DNA of 64,000 nt from Leptolyngbyaceae cyanobacterium SM1_4_3 (GCA_012031415.1 JAAUTN010000001.1:1-64000), one strand, 5' to 3'; counted from the stretch's first letter, positions 10,301 to 19,295 are shown. The notes: generated by a model not told the origin, from the letters alone. Made by a program: numbers and translations.

Positions 10301-10662
10301 ACTACGACAGCGATTATGAGTCTTTTAGAATTGCAGGCAATCAGGCAGAAGCCCTGCAATCTCTGCTGCAATTCACCCAATCGCGCAAGATTCCTATCGT
10401 CTTTGTGAACTTACCGCTAACTCAGGAATACCTCGACCCGGTGCGGGCAGGCTATGAGCAAGAATTCAAGCAATATATGCTAGAACTGTCCGTGTCCCAG
10501 CCCGGATTCATCTTCAAGGACCTGGGGCAACTCTGGCTCGACCAGCACGATTACTTCTCCGACCCCAGCCACCTCAACCGCTACGGGGCTTACGAAATCT
10601 CTAATCGGCTTGCCCAAGACCCGCTGATTCCCTGGGCAAATCCTGCCCAAGCACTGGAGTAA
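7375..10662 (+). CDS. Large DUF1574-like protein: repeated cytoplasmic module, one TM, SGNH-type C-terminus
   Basis: 1095 residues. The N-terminal 510 residues contain a module that I see four times (about 8-75, 230-295, 335-400, 440-515): a strand (LYILCEG, LWITCEA, LHLSFS, LHIMADA), a helix with an IAxxLRxL pattern, then a V-x-V-x-G strand and a P-x-W motif. One transmembrane helix follows at about 587-607 (IALVWGAVGLLLMVQADWML), then a Pro/Ala-rich linker of about 110 residues. The C-terminal domain (about 730-1090) has SGNH-hydrolase marks: VGSSRALRG with the candidate serine, FGVNGA, and SDPSHLNRYG as the Asp-x2-His block. This matches the DUF1574 proteins of cyanobacteria as I know them. 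The substrate is unknown; an exported acyl-ester function is only an inference. The start is GTG at 7375, and the frame stays open upstream without a better start. Confidence 0.75.
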   Translation: MRTQFRLRGNSLYILCEGLPQAERTDALIRLVESLKHTDLNKLVPADQPQIYQVSLDGRVSGQNRPEWTFNIYLNQLDHHLDTLLAEKHPPALEVSPPEEPLAQALPPEAPSTAAPEFPAVPSQFAQVAPRPSPVAKSSLESSNAPGLEIARRASTVLKPTTRAVRRSAIAVSNRSLAKKGQPDAIARYLSETLSAQGVAVKVHVKASPYSSRAASPVPAAVTAIPAHHTQRLWITCEAAYSPSPSLIAEPIAKLLRDLQLEGYRDALTNIQVQGESKPDWVLRVDLTPPEEMLREWARWGDIEAITRLINRALAELNIQVATASLKEATLHLSFSYSTKSQAAVGQAAPSQEAVNSTVAPLLATLAPQGIHAATVYGQVPEQEAPAWVNWLNLPAAEHSALADSTLDLAKQGDRPALAFLLSRLLNPNLDQQLATGGTRLQVLLKQDLLHIMADAPVCPQQRQVGPAIARFLRPLEIPGVTGVRVYGRRSGQKRPRWSYGADFNLRDRLVPEAAPDFAATDAYVGDLITRSGDLIIRPDLTPTDLQTAWIKLRQGAIHSIQQTLLRSQFFIPQEGAALHDASPTRQIGIALVWGAVGLLLMVQADWMLGRTLQSTPAAVVERPPELLEPPASPSPAAAPPTPDLPTVAVDAQPNTAEPLPEADQAAQDIFDNSSFVSAATENAAPASADAPSTQPTDLPSSDPAPLISPDLALTFADGSPYPTFNSQQFDQKIALYHQRLVESGPPDVLIVGSSRALRGIDPEELRRSLAELGYSDVEVFNFGVNGATAQVVNLMLQQMLTPDQLPKLLLWADGARAFNSGGDDVTYDGIIASEGYRQLLNGALPNPTSSSYRFAGSRSGTAPQAGGIATTLTANYQEFDRWLSQRVGAVSTVYQERDRLKSLFQQQVSALLPETESAPAIGVMTETEPLGGEQQGNPQPATDPQSLMDFDGFLPLSVRFNPATYYQEYARVPGDYDSDYESFRIAGNQAEALQSLLQFTQSRKIPIVFVNLPLTQEYLDPVRAGYEQEFKQYMLELSVSQPGFIFKDLGQLWLDQHDYFSDPSHLNRYGAYEISNRLAQDPLIPWANPAQALE

Positions 10663-10845
10663 TTTCTTTAATTTGCTGACAGCGGCACTCACACCAAAAC
10701 GTCTCAGTCAAGGCGCGTAGCACCATATCATTGACCCTACAGCGATGCTTTTGGGTCGGTTTGTGGCACCCTAGACGGCAAAGGTGTTCTCGTCGCGTAT
10801 CTTTTGTGACTGGTTCTTCGTCCTTCGTCCTTTGTCATTAGTGGT

Positions 10846-13343
10846 ATGAGTGAAGTTCAGCAGACTGAACCATCCGGGCAGCAGCCAGCAATTGAGCAGT
10901 GGCGCTGCTCAAATCCCCTCCAGGAGGCAGCGATGCATCAGGAGGCTAGGTTTCGATCGCTGATTGCCAATATTCCGGGGGCTGTCTTTCGCTGTGTGCA
11001 AGAGCCAAACTGGAAGACAGAATTTATCAGCGATGTGATTGAGGAAATTTCTGGCTACCCCGCCTCCGACTTTGTAGATGATCGAGTGCGATCGTTTGCC
11101 AGTATTGAACACGCTGAAGACACTCCCCGCATCCATCAACTGGTGCAGCAAAGCTTACAGCAGCGACAGCCCTATTCGGTTGAATACCGGATTATTCGAG
11201 CAGACGGTGAGATTCGCTGGGTCTATGAGAAGGGGCAGGGAGTCTGGGATGGAGCGGGAAATCTGCTGTGGCTAGACGGCATTATTTTTGACGTTTCTGA
11301 ATTAAAACAAGCAGAAGAAGAACTAATTCTGAAGAATGCGGCGCTAGAGCAGGCAAGGTGGGAAGCCGAAACCGCAAATCGAGCAAAAAGTGATTTTCTC
11401 GCCACCATGAGTCATGAAATCCGCACGCCGATGAATGCTGTGATTGGCATGGCTGAACTGTTGCTGCACACGAATCCAACACCGCAGCAGCAAGACTTTA
11501 TTGCCACCATTCGCAATAGTGGCGAAGCGTTGCTGAGTATTATCAATGACATTCTTGATTTTTCTAAAATTGAGTCTGCCAAGCTCGATTTGGAAGAAAA
11601 TCCATTTAATTTACGAACCTGCATTGAGAGTGCGCTGAATCTGCTGGCTCCTAAAGCGATTGAAAAAGGGCTGGAACTAGCCTACCTGATCGATCCTCTG
11701 GTGCCTGAGGTCGTAGTTAGCGATATGACGCGGATACGCCAAATTTTGGTGAATCTATTGAGCAATGCGGTTAAGTTTACGGAACAAGGAGAGGTAACTG
11801 TCTCGGTAGTGGCTCGTCCTCTGCCGGATAGGGCGATCGCAGCCGATGATTCAACCCTATCGTTTTATGCTCTCCGCTTTGCTGTGAAGGACACAGGCAT
11901 TGGCATTCCTTCGGATCGGTTAGCTCGTCTGTTTAAGCCATTTAGCCAGATTGATTCTTCGATTAGTCGCACCCATGGCGGCACGGGATTGGGGTTGACG
12001 ATTAGCCAGCGCTTGAGCGAGCTAATGGGCGGCAGGATTTGGGTAGACAGTACGTTGGGCAGTGGTTCTACGTTCTATTGTGCAGTTCGGGTGAAGGCGA
12101 TCGCCCTACCCCCACGCAGCAAAAACCCCCCCTGCCTTTATCCCAAAAGCGGCTGCTGATTGTCGAAGATCACGCAACAAATCGGCAAAACTTGACCTTC
12201 CAGGCAAAATCTTGGGGGATGACGGTTTGTGCCGTTGCGTCTGAATCAGAGGTTTTAGCTTTGCTGAATCAGGGAAAACAATTTGATGCAGCGATTTTAG
12301 ATGGTCAACTGCCAGGAACAGACAGTTTGACACTTGCCAGCACAATACACCAGCAGTCTCAAAGCCGGATGCCGCTGCTGTTGATGACGGTAGATAAAAC
12401 GCCAGTAGAGGGATGGCAAACAACCGTTATTGCGGCTGTTCTCAGCAAGCCGATTCAGCAAGCTCAGCTTCATCAAGCTCTAATCAAGGTTCTGGCTCAG
12501 CCGACCGATCAGCCTGAGCAAGCTAATGAAACGTCTGCATTAGCGAGTCAGCGATCGCCCCAACACTCACTTCGAGTTTTGGTGGCAGAGGACAATCTGG
12601 TAAACCAAAAAGTAATTTTGCATCTGCTACAGCGGTTGGGATATCAGGCAGACATTGCCAACAATGGACTTGAAGTATTAGAAGCTCTATCTCAACGTCC
12701 CTACGATCTGGTGCTGATGGATATACAAATGCCCGAAATGGACGGGCTGATGACCACAGAGCAGATTCGTCAGCACGGGGCAAACATAGAGCAGCCTTAC
12801 ATCATCGCGATTACGGCCAATGCAATGCAGGGCGATCGCGAAGACTGCCTAGCAGCGGGTATGAATGATTATTTGAGTAAGCCAATTCGCACTGAGCAGC
12901 TAATTCATGCTTTACAGCAGTGCCATCTCTATATCGAGGCGATCGCCCCAACCTCGTCCAGTCAGCCCGCGTTAACCTCACTAAAGCTGTCAGAAGCAAT
13001 TGATGCAGAAGCAATTGATGACATGGCGTTGCAGGCTTTGTGCGATGAGGCAGACACCGATATCCTGATAGAGCTAATAAACTGCTACCTGAAAGAAACG
13101 CCTAAACTGCTAAAAACGATTCAGGGGACGGTCGTCAAACAAGATGCGATCGCCCTCCGCCATGCTAGCCACACCCTCAAGTCCAGCAGCGCGACTCTGG
13201 GCGCAATTCACCTTCCAAAGCTCTGTGCAGAGCTAGAGAAACTCGCGGGTCAGGGTGAAATAGCGAATTTAGAACCTCAAATCGCTCAGCTTACCGCTGA
13301 ATACAAAAGGGTTGCAGCAGCACTCCAGCTTAAGGTGAATTAA
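10846..13343 (+). CDS. Hybrid sensor kinase PAS-HisKA-HATPase-REC-REC-HPt, interrupted by a frameshift
   Basis: Two overlapping reading frames (10846-12159 and 12039-13343) together encode one phosphorelay kinase of about 832 residues. The first gives a PAS domain (about 33-155), HisKA with MSHEIRTP (about 187-194), and an HATPase with [16 protein letters not shown] and GGTGLGL. The second continues with a receiver ([10 protein letters not shown], acceptor in AILDGQLP), a second receiver ([24 protein letters not shown]) and an HPt domain ([10 protein letters not shown]). The break is at the run of seven C at 12126-12132: one more C would join the frames. The joined order is the usual BarA-like layout. 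No partner regulator is adjacent. A sequencing error, a real mutation, or slippage on CCC-CCC are all possible. Confidence 0.85.
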
Positions 13344-13465
13344 GCAACCAGGAATCCATAATGAAGAGACGTACAACCTTTTCTAAGGATTGGAAATTAA
13401 ACAAACTGTACATTTTGTGCGACGGGCATCTTGCTCAGATCGAATTGGTATTACCCACTACCCAA

Positions 13466-14314
13466 TCAATTCTTAATTCCCGTTGCTGCAATGCCGCGAA
13501 TAAACTGACGCTGACCCATCAAGAACAGCACCACAACCGGAACCGTTGCAATCACTACCGCCGCCATCAATAGCGCCCATTCATTGGTAAACTGCTCCTG
13601 AAATTCTGCCAGGGCCAACTGCACCGTCCGCAGTTCAGGGCGAGTCGTAAACACCAGCGGCTTGAATAAATCATTCCACTCACCGATAAAGGTAAACAAA
13701 AATAGTGTCACCAGTGCCGGACGCGCCAGCGGCAAAATTACACGCCAGAGGATTTGCAGCCGATTTGCCCCATCCAGTGCCGCCGCTTCCTCTAGCTCCA
13801 CTGGAATCGTTTGAAAATATTGCCGTAGCAGAAAAATGCCAAACCCGCTTGCCGCAGTCGGCAAAATCAGCGCTCCATAGGTGTTAATCAAATTTCCCCA
13901 GCGCAGCACCAGAAAGATTGGCACCACCAAAATTTGGAACGGCAACACTAGCGTTGCTAGCACAATGAGCAGAACTGCCTGCCGTCCCCAAAACCTGAGC
14001 CTTGCCAGCGCATAGCCTGCCAGAGCAGATGTAAAAATTTGAAAGGCGGTTACTGCCAGTGCCACCAGTGTAGAATTAGCGAAAGCCAACAGAAAATTAC
14101 CGCGTTTCCAAGCTTCCCGGTAATTTGCCCAGGTCCACTCGCTCTGGGTCAGATTTAAGCCTGAAACGCTGCCCGGTGGCGTTAGCGAAGTCAGAAACAC
14201 AACTAACAGCGGAGCCAACACAACTCCCGCCCCGATTAACAAGAGCAGCGGATTGAGCCAGGACAGCCAATCATTCAAGCTGCGATTGGTTTTCTTTGAG
14301 GTTGAATTTAGCAT
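13466..14314 (-). CDS. Carbohydrate ABC transporter permease, MalG type
   Basis: Inner-membrane permease of a CUT1-type sugar importer. Six hydrophobic segments can be drawn, and the loop that binds the ATPase is clear: EAAALDGANRLQILWRVILP at about residues 190-209. The C-terminus (RQFIRGIAATGIKN) is typical of MalG-like subunits. The usual companions (first permease, binding protein, ATPase) are not beside it. A sugar-binding lipoprotein lies 12 kb away at 26556, and whether the two belong together cannot be told. The ATG at 14314 starts a short basic stretch (MLNSTSKKTNRSLNDW) ahead of the first helix, as expected. Confidence 0.88.
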   Translation of the reverse strand: MLNSTSKKTNRSLNDWLSWLNPLLLLIGAGVVLAPLLVVFLTSLTPPGSVSGLNLTQSEWTWANYREAWKRGNFLLAFANSTLVALAVTAFQIFTSALAGYALARLRFWGRQAVLLIVLATLVLPFQILVVPIFLVLRWGNLINTYGALILPTAASGFGIFLLRQYFQTIPVELEEAAALDGANRLQILWRVILPLARPALVTLFLFTFIGEWNDLFKPLVFTTRPELRTVQLALAEFQEQFTNEWALLMAAVVIATVPVVVLFLMGQRQFIRGIAATGIKN

Positions 14315-14537
14315 GGGCGTAGAGTCAGGTCATTGATAACAAGCATCCCCTAAAATTCTGTCCAAAGATGTAATATTTCTATTCTTGTGGGCGATCGCTT
14401 GTAAATTCATGCTTGAAAACAGTAGGGTGTAAATTAGAAACTATCAGGTCGTGTGTACCCCCAAGCCCGACTCACGACACCCTTGAGGTCGATGAAATTG
14501 ATCGACTCACACACCGCAGCGAGGAGATGACCGACTT

Positions 14538-15233
14538 ATGCAGCAGCTTGAAGTCAGCCCAGAACTTGATTTTTACAGTGAAATTTACAAAGACGCATAC
14601 AGCCGAATTAATGCGATCGTGATTGAAGGTGAGGAAGAAGCTCACGCAAACTACCAACGGCTCTCTGAAATGCTGCCTGACCTAAAAGATCAGCTTTTAA
14701 GCTTAGCCAAAATGGAAAGTCGCCACAAGAAAGGCTTTCAAGCTTGCGGTCGCAACCTGGAAGTAACGGCTGACATGGAGTTTGCGCGGCAGTTCTTTGC
14801 TGACCTGCACAGCAACTTCCAGAAAGCAGCAGCAGCAGGGCAAGTAGTCACCTGTCTGTTGATTCAGTCATTGATCATAGAATGCTTTGCAATTTCGGCC
14901 TACAACATCTACATTCCCGTTGCAGACGACTTTGCCCGCAAGATTACTGAAGGTGTGGTAAAGGATGAATATCTGCACCTAAACTTTGGGGAAGAATGGC
15001 TCAAAGCCAACTTTGAAACTTCCAAAGCTGAGCTAGAAGCAGCCAATCGGCAAAATCTACCTCTTGTTTGGCGGATGCTCAGTCAGGTTGAAGCCGATGC
15101 TCACGCCCTCGGCATGGAGAAAGAAGCTTTAGTCGAGGACTTCATGATTAGCTACGGTGAAGCGCTGAGCAATATTGGCTTTACTACTCGTGACATCATG
15201 CGAATGTCAGCTTACGGTTTGGCAGCGGTGTAG
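14538..15233 (+). CDS. ado: Aldehyde-deformylating oxygenase (alkane synthesis)
   Basis: Converts fatty aldehydes to alkanes plus formate at a non-haem di-iron centre. The length (231 residues) is exactly that of the family. The metal ligands are visible: the glutamate in [18 protein letters not shown] (Glu-x2-His), the glutamate in LIIECFAIS and [11 protein letters not shown] (Glu-x2-His). The start [12 protein letters not shown] aligns with known enzymes. An upstream in-frame ATG does not exist, and the GAGGAG 14 bases before it is a distant ribosome site. The usual partner, acyl-ACP reductase (aar), normally sits directly downstream, but here a strong terminator and an opposite-strand porin follow. 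So aar must be elsewhere or absent. Confidence 0.95.
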   Translation: MQQLEVSPELDFYSEIYKDAYSRINAIVIEGEEEAHANYQRLSEMLPDLKDQLLSLAKMESRHKKGFQACGRNLEVTADMEFARQFFADLHSNFQKAAAAGQVVTCLLIQSLIIECFAISAYNIYIPVADDFARKITEGVVKDEYLHLNFGEEWLKANFETSKAELEAANRQNLPLVWRMLSQVEADAHALGMEKEALVEDFMISYGEALSNIGFTTRDIMRMSAYGLAAV

Positions 15234-15247
15234 CTATCGCAACCTTT

Positions 15248-15291
15248 CAAAGAATAAGTGGGTGAAGGTTCCTTCACCCACTTATTCTTTG
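15248..15291 (+). terminator. Hairpin terminator after ado
   Basis: Perfect 21-base-pair inverted repeat (15248-15268 with 15271-15291, two-base loop) 14 bases after the ado stop. The right arm ends in TTCTTTG. It can also act on transcripts from the opposite strand. Confidence 0.8.
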
Positions 15292-15349
15292 TTCTAATCT
15301 GTATGGGTACGGCTTCGTGGCACTACGCGCACGCCTCAGCACAAGTTCT

Positions 15350-15385
15350 TAACTGAAAGCCCCGCCGTGTAGAGGCTTTCAGTTA
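15350..15385 (-). terminator. Hairpin terminator after the SLH porin
   Basis: Inverted repeat TAACTGAAAGCC / GGCTTTCAGTTA, 12 pairs around a 12-base loop, overlapping the stop codon of the minus-strand porin. Confidence 0.65.
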
Positions 15386-17166
15386 AAAGGAGAAAACCGT
15401 TCGTACAGTCCCAGTTAGGATTGTGTTGCGATCGCGATTACCCGGATCGGTGATGACCTGAATCACAGGCGCAATCGCGACATTATCACTCAGGGGCAAA
15501 TTATAAAACGCTTCATAATTAGTTTGAGTACGATTAAACAAACCGATAACATCTTCCTGGAAGATTAGCGGTTGCCCAATGCCGATGCCTGCTAAAGCGC
15601 CAGGAACCAATAGGTCTGGAAAGGCCAGTCCGGCAGACCAGGATGCAGGTTCAATGCCGCCAGGAAAGTTGAAAGCGTAGCCAAATCGGCCAAATAATCC
15701 CACTTGCCTGCCTAGAGCAAATTCTAAATTCGCGCCGATCGCATCATAGTCGCTACCGCTCTGCGTTCCGGTGCTGTATTGCAGGCTGATAGTAAAGTCG
15801 CGAGAGGGGGCGATCGCCAGTTCAACTACGCCTAAATTGGGATCATTCAATAGCCCGCCTGCATCATCACCGCCAAAGGTTGCAGAGGTAGTGGCGATCG
15901 CTGCCTGGTCTGCTCTGTACACACCGCGCAGCGTGAATGCTCCCGCTCCTGGATTCCAGCTAAAAGCGGCTCCTGCCCCCGGTGCATTGTTGGCAAGCAA
16001 AAGCTGATTGTTGATCAGTCCGTAAGTTGAAAAATCGCGTGAACTATCGTTAGCGTAGCGGTTAAAGTCAACGTAGTCAGAAGCAAATCCCTGAGCAAAA
16101 AATGACAGATTTAGATCTTTAGATGCTGCAAAGGTATAGTTCAACCGATTCAAAATGAAACGAGTATCGCTGCCAGAATAATCCAGCGCACTATTCGTTC
16201 GTAGAAAGCTCGTTTGCAGAAAACCATCAATGCCCTGAGCCGTTTCAACGGCTTCTGGCACATTATTTAGCAAATCAACCGCCCCCTCCGAAGAATTGCT
16301 ACTGCTGCCTGCTTGAAGCTGAGTTAGCAGCAGGTCTTCACCCGCAAAGCTGGTTTCCAGGTTTAGCCTCACCCGACTGAAGAAGATTACGTTCGGGTCG
16401 ATAACCCCACTTTGAGTTCCGCCATTGATGGCAAAATTGCCTCTCCGGTCAGCCGAGTCGTAGTAGAAAACTGGTTAGCTGCTAGCTCTGCGTTACGAGC
16501 TTCGAGCCGATCTACCCGATCGCGCAGGGCAGACAGTTCTTCGGCAAACTCTTGCTGGAGCCGTTCTAGCGTTGCTAAATCTGCTTGCAAGACGGCATTG
16601 GCTAAACCTACATCAACCAGTTCATCAATGCGATCGAGGGCAGCGTTTAGTCCTGCCGCAAATTCATAGCGAGTCAGTGCCCGATTGCCGCGAAAGGTGC
16701 CGTCTGGATATCCGGCAATCACGCCATAGCGCTCAACTAAAGACTGTAATGCTTGAAAGGCCCAGTCGGTTGGCTGCACATCCGAAAGCTGGGAAACGGA
16801 GGTCAGTTGAGCAAGTGCTTCCCCCTCTAAGGGACTGCCTTCGCCTTCTGCCTGTGGGTTTGCAAGTTGCGAAGGGAAAGGAAGTTGAACACGATGAATC
16901 GGTTCTTCCGCTGGGGCGATCGCTTCTTCTCTCACTCCTTGATTGCTTAATAAAGTCTGGTCTAGTATGGCTTCTGCGTCAGTTTGTGTGGCGACCTGTT
17001 CTACATCAGGAGTTACCTGTAGTGAAGTTGTCCGTGCAACCTCGGCAATTTCAGCAGAGTGTGGATCTTCTGCGTTGAGTGATATCTCAGCTAAGGCGGG
17101 GGCACCAGTTGTTACTAATCCTAAAGCGATCGCACCACTGACAAAGCACAGGCGAACCTTCTCCAC
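15383..17166 (-). CDS. SLH-domain iron-uptake-type porin, interrupted by a frameshift
   Basis: Outer-membrane porin of the cyanobacterial SLH/OprB-like family. The first frame (from 17166 to stop at 16387) holds a signal peptide (VSGAIALGLVTTGAPALAE), an SLH domain (DWAFQALQSLVERYGVIAGYP, then FRGNRALTRYEFAAGL) and a coiled coil (LERLQQEF...LRDRVDRLEARNAEL). The second frame (from 16372) holds the beta-barrel (RLNLETSFAGEDLL...LTGTVRTVFSF). Shifting frame at the AAAA run at 16433-16436 (TTTT on the coding strand) restores the expected junction (EAIF-AINGGTQSG...FSRVRLNL), so one base is missing there. I chose GTG 17166, preceded by GAGGAG, over an unlikely upstream ATG at 17286 that would put 40 residues before the signal peptide. 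Confidence 0.85.
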
Positions 17167-17375
17167 CTTCCACCACTCCTCATACGTTAGAAATAAAAGC
17201 AACTCATCTCGCAAGCAAAACCGCTCTATCACCCCATGCTTGCAGTAATGCCTTGCAACCTTGCTGGGTTGAGAGATACTAGTCAATCCCTGGTCAGCAC
17301 TTTAGCTTGAAAAGTAGCCGCTCTGCCACTATTTCAGCTTCTATGGCGCTACGTGTCTTATTGAGACGTTCTTAT

Positions 17376-17405
17376 GTAAAAGCCCCCGCTGCGCGGGGCT
17401 TTTAC
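17376..17405 (-). terminator. GC-rich hairpin downstream of the helical carotenoid protein gene
   Basis: Inverted repeat GTAAAAGCCCC / GGGGCTTTTAC, 11 pairs. It lies 86 bases past the stop of the minus-strand carotenoid protein gene. Confidence 0.55.
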
Positions 17406-17411
17406 ACAATC

Positions 17412-17452
17412 CTTATAGTTTGCTTTAACAAACTTGAGCTTTCAGCCGTGAA
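17412..17452. repeat. Partial copy of the 33461/45326 dispersed repeat
   Basis: The stretch TTTAACAAACTTGAGCTTTCAGCCGTGAATT matches the terminal arm of the repeat at 33461 (ACTTGAGCTTTTAGCCCGAACTTGAG) with a few changes. Only one arm is visible. Confidence 0.5.
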
Positions 17453-17490
17453 TTAGGTTTTGTTTTGCTGCTGATCCTACGAGTTCAGGG

Positions 17491-18021
17491 CTAGAGGCTA
17501 GAAGTCTTACCCGTTTCGGACTGACTGGGAATCGGCTTTACATCGCTGTAGCCCATGTTGCCTGCCACCTCGCGCAGCATTGAGATTTGCTCCTGAAAAT
17601 CCAAATTCTCGATCTGGCTGAGAACCTGGCTGACGGCTTGCGGAATCTGATAATCATCGGGCATTCCTACAATCGTTGTGCCCATTGCTTGTGCCCAGGC
17701 AAACCAAACCATTAGCTGGTTGTTCTCTTTTAATGCGCCATAAGCGCGAGACAGTTCAGTGTCTTCTCGATTTGCGATCGCCCGCATCACACCAAGCTGC
17801 TCATCTTTTGACATCTCATAAACATCACCTAACAGTTGGGGTGCCAGTTCGGGTTCGGTTGCTGCTGGTGCGGCTGGAGTTACAGAGTCTCCCATTTTTG
17901 TGTAGACGTAGTAGAGAAGTGCCAATTTCGCGTCTGTGCCTAGCTTTGAAAATGCATCTACCGTTTTCTGCGTCTCTTCAGGCAGATAGTTAGATGTCGC
18001 AGCATTGGGGTTCGGGGACAT
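17491..18021 (-). CDS. Helical carotenoid protein (stand-alone OCP N-terminal domain)
   Basis: 176 residues matching only the all-helical N-terminal domain of the orange carotenoid protein; there is no C-terminal NTF2-like domain in or near the gene. Recognisable OCP segments include LALLYYVYTKMG (the OCP equivalent has a Trp where Tyr stands here), TPAAPA, IANREDTELSRAYG and the C-terminal MLREVAGNMGYSDV. Members bind a ketocarotenoid; some quench singlet oxygen or phycobilisomes, others have no known job, and the class cannot be assigned from this alone. The ATG at 18021 has GGAGAG upstream and gives MSPNPN; an in-frame ATG ten codons earlier lacks one. No OCP, FRP or C-terminal homologue gene is adjacent. 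Confidence 0.88.
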   Translation of the reverse strand: MSPNPNAATSNYLPEETQKTVDAFSKLGTDAKLALLYYVYTKMGDSVTPAAPAATEPELAPQLLGDVYEMSKDEQLGVMRAIANREDTELSRAYGALKENNQLMVWFAWAQAMGTTIVGMPDDYQIPQAVSQVLSQIENLDFQEQISMLREVAGNMGYSDVKPIPSQSETGKTSSL

Positions 18022-18172
18022 AAGTACTCTCCAGAGAAAACTTAACTTCATTTAGAAGTATCAGACTTGACTAAATCAAGTCGCCTCTCAAGAGGGAGAG
18101 TTTCGACTAACCTGGAATAGCTGCTTAACTCTTTCCAGAGACAGAGCTATATAGCGGTAGCCATATTGATTA

Positions 18173-18213
18173 GGACATTTGGTGGCGCGGCGGAGCCGCG
18201 CCACCAAATGTCC
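18173..18213. repeat. Perfect 19-base-pair palindrome, GC-rich
   Basis: Arms GGACATTTGGTGGCGCGGC (18173-18191) and its exact complement (18195-18213) flank a GGA loop. The outer bases TTAGGACAT / ATGTCCTAA are also mirrored once more just outside. It lies upstream of both flanking genes, so it is unlikely to be their terminator. Confidence 0.8.
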
Positions 18214-18246
18214 ATGTCCTAACCTAGCTGACTACAGCCATAGCAA

Positions 18247-18269
18247 AAGGATGAGGGATGAGGGATGTT
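18247..18269. repeat. Heptamer repeat array (GATGAGG units)
   Basis: Three units of the CATCCCT family on the opposite strand (GGATGAGGGATGAGGGATG). Confidence 0.7.
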
Positions 18270-18423
18270 CGATTGGGTAAGCTCTCTGATGAGTCTGGTA
18301 TAAAGCTAGTTGAAAAGATTGATTTTCCATAAGTGAAGCGCACTAAAAATCAACCTTTGAAGAAGACTGGAACCTCTTTTAGGTCAAAGCGTCAAAGCAG
18401 TGTTGAAGGATAGGAATGTAATA

Positions 18424-18750
18424 ATGACCAAGTTTAGGGGCGATCGCTCCACCCACTCTATTCGCTCAGTTGAAGTTTCTCTGGTAATGGGCGATCGGCG
18501 ATTGTCGAGTAAAGCTTTAGATTTGTGGCTATTGGCAGTCTGTTCCTGCCTGTTGACGCTGCTATGCCACTCGCTTACTCACCCCTCTTCTCTGCCAAGC
18601 AGTTTGAATAGCGCTACTTCCACACCCGCCTCAACCGCCACCCCAAACAGTTCACCCGCTCCAGTCGGGTCACAAAGGGCACCGCAGTTTTTTGTTCCAG
18701 CTAAAAGCAGCGCCCCCGATCAAGAACTTAAATCGGACGCAGACGAGTAA
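18424..18750 (+). CDS. Hypothetical protein with one hydrophobic segment
   Basis: About 108 residues, not recognised. A basic N-terminus leads to a hydrophobic helix (LWLLAVCSCLLTLLCHSL, about residues 36-53) and then a Ser/Thr/Pro-rich tail with low complexity. The ATG at 18424 has AAGGATAGGA upstream. Its last 23 bases overlap the convergent minus-strand gene. Codon use is less biased than in the neighbours, so this may be spurious. Confidence 0.4.
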   Translation: MTKFRGDRSTHSIRSVEVSLVMGDRRLSSKALDLWLLAVCSCLLTLLCHSLTHPSSLPSSLNSATSTPASTATPNSSPAPVGSQRAPQFFVPAKSSAPDQELKSDADE

Positions 18751-19174
18751 CTTTCAGGTTAAAAGTGCCCAATCCCTGACCTGCATAAGGTCTGACTCGA
18801 ACGATGTAGTTACCCGGTACGGTAATTCGAGCAAACAAAAGAGAATTGGTCGTGCCATCGGGTCCGTCATCGTTTTCGCCAAACGTTGCCCCGTCGGGAC
18901 CAATTAAGGTAATGATCGTGTCAAACTCATCAGAAGTCAGGTCGATCGCCACCTGATCGCCTTCCTCAAACGTCACCAGATAATCTCGCGCAAACCCACC
19001 GAACCCAGTTGGAATATCTTTGTCTGTTAAGGTGTCCGTAATCTCATTGGTCCCTGGCAGCGGAATTGGATTGTACATCGTACTCTGGGCACTGGCAGGC
19101 AACACCCCAACTCCAACCGACAGCATCGCTGGAACCATCAAAGCAAAGCCCAATTTAGACAGTAATTTACTCAT
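18728..19174 (-). CDS. Secreted pre-peptidase C-terminal (PPC) domain protein
   Basis: About 148 residues. A signal peptide (LGFALMVPAMLSVGVGVLPASAQ) is followed by a single PPC-like beta-sandwich: RDYLVTFEEGDQVAIDLTSD, then FDTIITLIGPDG, ENDDG, and the closing GNYIVRVRPYAGQGLGTFNL. Such domains are usually appended to secreted proteases, but here the domain is alone and no protease is adjacent. I prefer the ATG at 19174 (MSKLLSK) to one ten codons upstream, because it places the basic residues directly before the hydrophobic core. It probably acts in the periplasm or outside the cell. Confidence 0.75.
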   Translation of the reverse strand: MSKLLSKLGFALMVPAMLSVGVGVLPASAQSTMYNPIPLPGTNEITDTLTDKDIPTGFGGFARDYLVTFEEGDQVAIDLTSDEFDTIITLIGPDGATFGENDDGPDGTTNSLLFARITVPGNYIVRVRPYAGQGLGTFNLKVTRLRPI

Positions 19175-19295
19175 AGAAACAGAAAATCTCAGCAGCAATA
19201 ACAAATCTCGTCAATTATGCATCATTTTTCTACGTAAGTCCTGTTAAGCACAAATTAAAGTCCAGAACTTATCTGCTCAACTGCTCAACTGCAAA

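Larger units (their letters stand above)
18022..18423. other. Intergenic stretch with a GC-rich palindrome and heptamers
   Basis: This is the promoter region of the minus-strand carotenoid protein gene and of the small plus-strand ORF. It contains the palindrome at 18173-18213 and a short GGATGAG array at 18247-18269. I see no other gene. Confidence 0.5.
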
